From Balanoglossus misakiensis (Eukaryota; Hemichordata): a stretch of 64,000 nt of DNA. Shown piece after piece: positions 38,601 to 47,600 of the stretch. A program made the translations under genes and the position numbers. Numbering within the stretch: position 1 is the first letter of the stretch; every line of letters starts with the position of its first letter. The notes under the pieces are model-generated. The model searched no databases. It had not been told where the DNA came from and saw only the letters and a program-made list of their open reading frames with translations. Location: NCBI GenBank assembly GCA_040954595.2, contig CM082578.2:8308001-8372000 (forward strand), read 5' to 3'.

Positions 38601-41600
38601 ACATACTGACCGTAGGTGGGAAAAAAACCAGATCCTGCTATGTCGTGCGCCACATGGATGCAGACTGAAGGCAGTTGAAATGCGATACGTGCCATGTGTG
38701 CATTCATGTATGATGCCCAATCATCATAAATTCGCCACCTTTACTAAATAACAGTTGACTTTCTGGCCTATCCACACCTAACAACCAAATCAAAATGTCA
38801 ACTCTAAAAATCCGACAACAAGCAAAATAAATATATCTGATTGTGAAACTGCATTTAATACTAAATGTAAAGTGATCATTGAAAAAAGGAAGCTTTTATC
38901 ACCCTCTTCCCCCAGGAGAATCATCCATGTAAACATTCAGTACACTGAAGGTTGTAAACCCCCAAAATAGATTTGTCCAAGGGCTGCTTGAGGTCGCCGA
39001 GGTCGCATATTTTACTCTGTGAGAACTGAGCCAATGACCTACTTCAACCCTAAAGCAAAATTTTTGCCCAGTCAGATTCCCAAACAGACTTAATGAAAAG
39101 GTTATGGCTTGTTTATCACCAATACACGCAAAATATTTCTGCTTTTTTCTCTCTCAGCAAATGGCTTTTAATGAAGCTGGTGCATTATTTTTTACAACTA
39201 CAGTACTATATTCATGTGTTCAGATTAAAACCTCTCCATTTTTTGCTTGATTCAAACTCAAAGCATTCAAAGTTAAACAGTTTATGACATGATAAAATAA
39301 CTTTTATGGCATAGATAATATACATATAAATAAAGTGGCTTATTGGGTTAAATTGTGTAACCCTAATAATTTAATTATAGAATTTGCTCAAAATAAAAAT
39401 CGTAAGCCATACTCTAATTTATCAACTTATCATTTGTAAAAAAAAATAAACCACACAAATTTTTAGGATAAGGGGATACGAGGTTTCAAGTTTCTATATA
39501 TTTAAATATGTTTTAATGAAAATGTCACGATTGTCCTTATCATCAGGAAGCTGTAACAATGGTCATCACTCTTTCCAAGGAATTATGTTCCAATTCCAGA
39601 AATAGATGACTAGCAGTCATACGACTCATGATTTTCGAAGGATTTCTATTGTTTTATATTTTATTGTCTGACACTTTGTAGTAAAAGGATGACGTGTGAT
39701 GTTGAAAGAACAATTATTTGAATCAAATTCGAATTCAAGTTTGACTTACTTATAACAATTCCTGTCTGGTGATTACTGATAATAAATTGAAATTTTTATG
39801 TTTTTACACTTTTTTCTTCCAGATTGCCATTTGAGCCTTTTTTTTTCTTCCGCACTATTTCAACACAAAACCACAAACGGTCTTGGTGTTCACCATTTGT
39901 TTAGTTTGTTTAGCTGGGTGTTGATTTTATTAAAGATGTGATGTTTACGTTACAGCCCTTCAATGTCACACCCGCTGTTTCAAAATACTGCGGTTGGACC
40001 CCCGTTAACAGTGAAACTTAACTTTTCAAGAACAGTATCATGGAACGTTTCTTCTCTAGGAATCAAATAGTAATTGCGGTGTAGGTTATGATCTGATTTT
40101 GTTTGGCATTGATTTTAATCCAATCTGTATCAGAGGTGTTTGTTTGAAGAGATCCCATCTGAAGGATGCTCAGATTGTTACATAAGCTTTCAAATCTATT
40201 ATGGCTGAACCACTGAAGTGTTTGTGCGTGCTACCGTTTTGTATTCGTCTCGAAAACTTTAAAGTGCTCTTGATTTCCAAAGATTATACTTTGGGTGTTG
40301 TCAGACTCAATATGATCATTCCACACCGAGTCAAAATCCAGTTTACACTGGCTTTTTGTGTCTGATGGACATTTTCCAAAACAGAATAAAGTTGAGTCAT
40401 GGTCAGTTCAGTTTTGTGAGACATCCTTGTGTCTGTTATAGTCAGTCATTTGCATTGTAGGTCCAGAAAACTTGATCTCGCCCCAGAATGTGAAAACTTA
40501 TCACAACAGACTTTCATTTTTTTTCAACCATCCGCGGTTTAAAAGTTTTTTTTCTAAAAAAATAATAATCACACAATCGATTATTTGGGAAAAAAGAGGT
40601 ATTTAACTTTAAAGAACTCACCAAAGTCAGCTCTGCAGTATTGGTCTTGAGGATGACTTGGCATGCAACTACAACCATAGACTGACTGTAAAGCCAAGCA
40701 GCTCAGTAACACACTGATGATCGCCACGGTTCTTGTCTTTGCCATGCTGTGTGTCTGTCTTCACAAACTCAGACTGTTTACTGGTCCTGTCACAAGCTTC
40801 TCTTCCCAAACTTGATGGATACACCACTCAGCCACCTACTACTTATGTCTGAGGAGCTGCTCTTCCAGTAGTCATCGGCCCCCCACCTGATATTCTGACG
40901 CGGGCAAGTCGCTTGTGGAAGGTTCGGTCCACATAATAATGTTCCCCCGTTTAAATCGTCCTCTTGGTCATTTCTGCTTTGTTCTGTCTCAGTCATTACA
41001 ACTTCCTGTTCTTTTTATTCAAAGAAACTCGTGCGTTGAGTTTTCTTTGAATTTTTAGAAAACTGACAGGAACTTGGTACTTTGCCTCGTCCCCACGGTG
41101 GGTTGATACTTGAAGGAACAGCCGCGTTGGCTGCCCAATCACATCCAGGAAAAACCTGTGATGTCATAACCTGGGTGTACCTACGCATATTCACTCATCT
41201 GGGGATTTGGTGATTGTATTTACATACCTCAGACACTGGTTGCCTTGTTTGGGGTGGCGTCATACACACACAGAGCTCCACACGCTGGAAGTCTTATGCG
41301 TGCAGAACTGGTGCGATCCACTCATGAATATTCAAATCAGTATGCCCTAATATGGTGACTTTTGTAAAGTTCTCAAACTTTTTATTAAAGGAAGAAGCTG
41401 TGCAAAGTACAAATGTAACAAGTAATTGCCAATCAGTAATTTCATGAGTTTGTCTGGAAATGTACATCAGCTGTGTTAAAAATTGTGGTGTTTTTTTTTG
41501 ATGAAATAGGCAGAGAGAAACTTTTCAAAATGTAAAAACAACAATACCGCCCATGTAACAAACAATATAGTCTGGCCTCATACACAAAGGTGTTTAAATT

Positions 41601-44600
41601 ATTTTAAACCTATGAATCTTAAGTTAAATCTACATGTATGATACAGCTCCATAGAATCAATATTTATCAATAAACATGAAGAGTGTGACCAGGAAGTATC
41701 TCCTTGTTAAATTATAGTGCCGTCAAAATGGCAAATTGTCAGATTGGGGGACATTGACCTCCCCTTTAAAAAAATAAACAAGTATAAACTTCTTTTTACA
41801 GATGGTTGGTTTATTTCCAACTCTTGATCCAATTGTTTTTATAACTGCACCCTTCCTTTTCTTTCCTTGAAATGTCCCCAAGGGTTGTGTAATTATGGTG
41901 TGACCCTGACAGGAAGTCCATAATTCTGTGGGAACATCATCAAGTGGGTAAATGTGGGTCACATGAATCAAGAACCCAAATAAAATGCCACTGGATCATT
42001 CAGTGTTACTTTAAGGTGAAGCGTATAAATACACAGCGAGCCTGTGCACTGCAGGTCTTTCCACGCACAAATTCAGGCTCAAGTTTCACCGACCCCTCCC
42101 CTATCTACTATTAAAGCCTTTGCGTGAATGTACATGAAGCTAAAAGACGTCACTTCATGGCTGGTTGCACAGCTGATGTAACCGGCCAAGTGGTGATACA
42201 CTCGCTGGGGCCCCGTGTTTGTTCTGGTTTCCTCGGGGTTTGTTCCGTCTGTTGACTTTGGGTTCCTTTTCTCTTGCTTGCTTTTCTATTCTCCCTGTTT
42301 ACTTTTGTCTGAATATGCATTCTGCTCGGGGCCAGAGCTGGAGCACAACAACAAATACCACAAGCCAAAACGATCATGGGTTCAGATTTCGGCAGAGTTG
42401 TTGTAGGTGCATGATGACGCGAGATCAGAAAAAAAACTATTGATGATTTGGTTCTTTTGACGTCTTTGGTGTGTTCCTTTAATCGTCATCTTCTAAATTC
42501 TGACGGTTCTATTTCCACGTGGCAACGGAAGAAAAAAAGGCAAAGCTGTTAAAAGATCCCATCATCTGACCGGATGCGCTCCTAAGTACTCTACATCCTT
42601 TGGACAAATGGAAAACAAACAAAAGCCGGTGCCATTACCACTTTCAATGTCAAAACCGGTTTCCAAACCCACTTCCAAATTGGCCAGAGACTGTAGCTAT
42701 AGTCTGTGCGTGTTTTTCTCAGAATTTACCTGGAAATCAGTCAGAGGAGTGATGGTGAATCTTAGATTTAATGGTAGGAAGTCAACTGACAGACAGGAAG
42801 TGCTGGATTAATGACATTTTTAATGAAAGTAAATGAAAATTTAACCTAACTTGTTTGAGAATATGGAAAAGAATACTGTTTGTTATGCTTTGAGGTGAAT
42901 GTGTTCATTGTATGTATTAAATAATATAACAAACCACATATAAATTCCCTACATTGAGAAAAGCGAATGAAAGGGAAGTTGATTCAGTCGTTCCCAGCGA
43001 AGGAAACTGTGATGCTGAATCTACGCACATACACTTAATTCATTGTAAGTGTATTTTTATCAAAGGCGTTTTCTTAGGAAGTACACACCTATGGCCAAAA
43101 ATAGACAGTTTCAGTCAACTTTATTTTAACATGTTAAAAAAAGAAAAGAACAGAACATTCAGTGTTGAAATCAGTGGCAACAGATCACTTGGTCTTTGTT
43201 TAATATTTGTTGATGAAACTCAAAAGACGATGGAAGTGAGCCAGTTCTAAGCATAAAGTTCCTGCGGTTATTAACACTGTCAATTGTTTGTTTGTGGTAG
43301 ATTGGTAGATTCGAACAGCGATTTGGTAATGGGTTTTTGGATGACTGCGTGTTGATATGAAATGGTTTCCGAGGTTATTTTGAAAGTGCCGTAGGTTCCA
43401 CAAACCCGGGCGGGTACATTATCATGGTATTCCCACGGTATTTAGAATACTCAACACAAAGTCCGATACGGCTATTAATTGGCAGAGAAATTTCTCAGTA
43501 ACTTCAAGCTGGTCCAGTTGACAGTGCAGATTCTGGAGTGCAAGTGGTGGAGGTTTATCGACTGTCAAAAGCTGATAGTTGAAGCATTTAAAAGGACACC
43601 AGTATCCACTTTAAACCAGCTCAAGGCCTAATACACGATTAAAAGAAAACGTATAATGGAAAGAAATTCTTTCCATCTGTTCATACTTTAGGTCTCATCA
43701 CAGTGAAAACAATTTTCATGTTTCGTCACAAGGCCTAGTTTCACCAAGTTCACGTTTCCTATAAAATGCACAGATGAATATCAACCAGCATTGATATTGT
43801 TTTCAGTGCAAGTGTGTGTTTGCCAGATAACAAGTACATCCTATGGAATGCTACTGAATTATATAACCACAAGTTGGTTACCGATTTCCGGTGGTTTCAC
43901 AGACTGGTGAAATTGGTAACGTGATACTCGATTTAAAATCAAGAGTCTTGACTTAAAGATTTTTGTATGTTGAATAAAACTTCCTGAGGATTTTGTATTT
44001 TAGTCTTTTATGGTCTTACTCTTAGTAATGATAACTGGATTGATTGATATTTGATTGAGGAATTTGAAGCTGGACATTGAAAATGTGGAAATTTTGTGAA
44101 GGTGTGACAGGATGAGAGGTCATGATAAGGTCAAGGTTAATTACCATACTGAATGTATCGCCCCATTTTGTGGAGCTCTATGATTGGCTCTTTAAGATTT
44201 TGTGGTAGCCAATCAAAAGAAGGAACATTAGCAGTTTACAGAACACTGCAGAGGTTTTGGCCCCTAAACAGCAAGTTTAACCCTTTCACCCCCAGTTCCC
44301 TCCATAGAGGTCCATTCTTACCATAGAAAACAATGGATTTGGACCAAACCATGGTGTTGAAAAGGGAGAATCATGATTGTCATGCAATTGTTTTTCACAA
44401 GCAACAGTCGTGGATTTATCACAATCTATTCACATCACAATCTTTTTATTTCTTCTGCATGGCGTCATAAGAAGGTGTGCTGACACCTTTCAAAACACCC
44501 GATATGTTCAGGTCTTTCATTTTGGGACCGACTGCCTACAGGTTCACCTGCTTTGGAATGCTTCGAGCATTGCCATCTTGTTAGTGCATCTCATCTTTGC

Positions 44601-47600
44601 CAAAATTTCCAAAAACTTGCTCTTCTAACAATTAACATTAATAGGGAATATTTCTCATTCTCTCTTCGTACAACCCACACCGCCACACAAGCTCTTCTCA
44701 CAAGCAAAGGCAAATCTCTAACTCTCTCTCTCGCTATCTTGCTAGTAGCGGCAGTTGATCGCCAAACTAACATAATACTAACCAAGATTGGCTCTTCTTT
44801 TTTTTCGCGCACTAACCAGATAATAATCCGTAATATTTCTTTTCTTTTTTTATTTCTATTTTTTCCTTCATGTTTTTTTTGCCTACTTCCGTAGAGTCTG
44901 AAAACAGGGCAGTATACAGCACATATAATGCAGGTTAGAACTACAATTAACTTATCGTTTATCTGTCTCTGGTGCCATCCTGCCTCCTCCATGACTCGAT
45001 CCCGTTCTCATTCCCCCCTCCTCTCTCTCTCTACGTTCTCCAAGTCTTCTCGTACTCCTCCTCCTCGCATCTCTCAAATCTTAACCTCTGATAAACCAGC
45101 GTAGATCACGTTTAGACAGAAAAAATCATGCAATAGTGTCAAAGTGAACCCATTGCTAGACTAGTGTAAAATACTCCCCTGTGTTTTTTCCAGTGGAAAT
45201 ATGACCCTTTATTCCCCTTCCGCACTCTCATAGGTAGTCCCCAATCATAGGTTAGACCCCCCAAAGCATGGCACTGTGGGTAAAGTCAGAGCATTGCACC
45301 ATGGGTAGTCTCCATTTCCCATAGTACTGCTGTTGTCTGGGATATCTACAGGATGGTGACATAAAAAAAACAGTTCTCTTTTTAAAATGTGATAAAAACT
45401 CAGGGTTCATCATGCAAATGTTTCTATCAAATTAAATGTTTTCAGCATATTTCACTGTTTTAACAAATCAAAATGGTTACGTTAAACAATGCATTGATGC
45501 TATGGGCTTGTCTTCATCACTTTTCTTGAAAACAAGATAATTAATGATGTCTTCAAGTTCTTTTCCAAGTTTACAATCTTAGGAAATGTAGAAGAGAACA
45601 AAATAACGAAAGAGTGAATGATACTTCATTTGTATGAAAATCTCACCTGTGGAGTAATGTGATTATAATCTACCGGTACTTGTACTGGTTTGCTATATGA
45701 TTTACTCAAATCTCCATTTTACCTGTAAACTTTGATTTTAGGGGATGTATGATCTGTGTGTTCTTGTGAAAGGTTGGTTCAGTATACTTTGTATTATAGG
45801 TTCAGTGGTGGTGGGATAATTGATTTGCATTTTGATGTCCTTGTGACATTGACATTTTGCGCTGGTGATGGGTAATCTGTTTTTATTAACATGACATTTT
45901 AAGCTGGTGATATGATAATCTGTTCGTAGTATTATATTTCGGGCTGGTGATGGGATAATTTGTTTGCATATCATTTAAGGCAGGTGACAGGATAATCAGT
46001 TTTTGAAGCAGGTGGTGGGATATATTCTATCTGTATTACCTTTTAGTTGGTGATGGGTGATCTTGTAGATTTTAAACCTGGTCGCATACACATACATATA
46101 CATATTATGTATGTTCCATTCTGAGCAGTGTTTCATCCAAAATGGCATCAACTGAGGGGATTTTCCCCCCTTTTGCTAGAATGTTAGGGGATATTGCACT
46201 CTAGCAAGGGGGTGAGGGGGACTGCAACAAGACTTTAAGTGTAACTTGAATCATTTCATGCGGCACTGCATGATCAGCCTAGTGCCAACATGTCAACAGA
46301 GGGTTAATGGCTCGATCACCCTGTCTAGATGAAACACTGTTATAGGTGATGGTGGTGGGAATATGCAGTACCGGTACATTGCATGTTACTTGTCTCCAAA
46401 AGATAGACATGGAATGTACAATATGTATGCCAATACAACACACTATAAAGAACTATGCCTTAATTTTACAGAATTTTCATTGACTGTGTACTTTCTGATC
46501 TCGTTCTCATTTTCTTGTGTGCTGGGTTTTCTTCACCCTTTTGACATCTGGGAATCAGTCTCTTACCACATTGGGTTTGTAAAGCCTCGGTTGAGACCAT
46601 TGTCAGTCAACCAGAACTTCAACAAATCAGCTTTGAAATTATTTCAGTTAAAATGATGTAGTGATTGTGGATACTTGTAGGCGTTTACTTCTGACACCCA
46701 GACAAGTCAAATTTTGAATATTTTTGACTCGTCAACTCATTCTGTATGAGATGAAATAGCAATGGTGTCATTAGCATCTATGACGTCATCAGCAGTTATG
46801 ACATCACAAAACATTGTTTCAATAAACAGATGTGTCAAGTTGATCGATACACCCAGATGTACAATACTTCCATTTTATACATCTCTCTCACGCTGTCTCT
46901 GTTTTGATTCCAGTTGATGACCCCAAAATTCCCTTGCGTTATCAAAATCGGACACGCGCATGCTGGAATGGGCAAGGTAAGTGAACTGAAAGCATTTATC
47001 TGTAATGGGTTTATGTACACGTACGTCACAGCCTGTATGAAATTACACACAGCAGCGCCACCAAAATATCAAAGGGCAGATGAGGTCGCGTACCACTGTA
47101 CAATTTAGATGTACCTGCAGTATAGTGTGCGCTGTCCATCCCACCAACAAAAATACCATGTGTTTTGATTGGATTGTTTTGTACACCACCTACTCTGCAA
47201 AGTAAACTGTCGTTTAATACTGCCCCGGGGATAGACACAATTATACACCATCAAAGCATAAGTACTTAATTCCATTTTGTGGTCAGTTGACATCCTGTTG
47301 CAGTGTTAGTTGATAGCGTTCTACCTTCCACCCACTCTACTCAGTGTCAAGTGACTCAAGCTGGAAGCTATGCCTTGCTCTTTTTGCATTTGTGTTACTG
47401 TAAACTCTTCCAGAATGTAATCGTACCTGAAGTTGAAAAGTGCCAGCAAGGGAAAGCCACTTCTCTGTGCCATGTTAATTTTTTTTTGCATGAGTACCAT
47501 GTCAAAATAAGTGTATTAAAATGTAATACTGTAAAACAGGTAATTTTTTTACGAAAGATAAAACTACGCAAGAGCCAAAAAATGCGAAAATAACAAATTC

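Larger units (their letters stand above)
28336..46913 (+). other. Syn: Synapsin intron 5, host of two antisense TIMP genes
   Basis: 18.6-kb phase-0 intron, by far the longest of the gene, between the exons ending NHKEM and beginning LMTPKFP. The minus-strand TIMP-A and TIMP-B lie wholly inside. Gene-free parts (28336-29105, 31712-35581, 40746-46913) hold repeats listed separately and no other protein I can support. TIMPs nested antisense in a synapsin intron are known in Drosophila and vertebrates. Confidence 0.93.
40746..46913. other. Right part of synapsin intron 5
   Basis: 6.2 kb with the presumed promoter of TIMP-B at its left end and repeats at 44277-44369 and about 45800-46075. A pyrimidine-rich stretch lies at about 44640-45070. 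The minus-strand frame at 44591-44992 is Arg/Lys-rich and I do not recognise it. Confidence 0.6.

Noticed and set aside
38147-38668. 173-codon plus-strand frame opposite TIMP-B exon 2
   Set aside because: Shadow of the TIMP-B exon. It runs into intron on both sides and shows poly-Leu/Phe from the Glu-coding repeats.
42019-42034. TATAAATA resembling a TATA box on the plus strand
   Set aside because: No plus-strand coding start follows and the nearby TIMP genes are on the minus strand.
43305-43330. tRNA-like B-box (GTTCGAATCT on the minus strand)
   Set aside because: No matching A-box, anticodon arm or acceptor stem could be folded around it.
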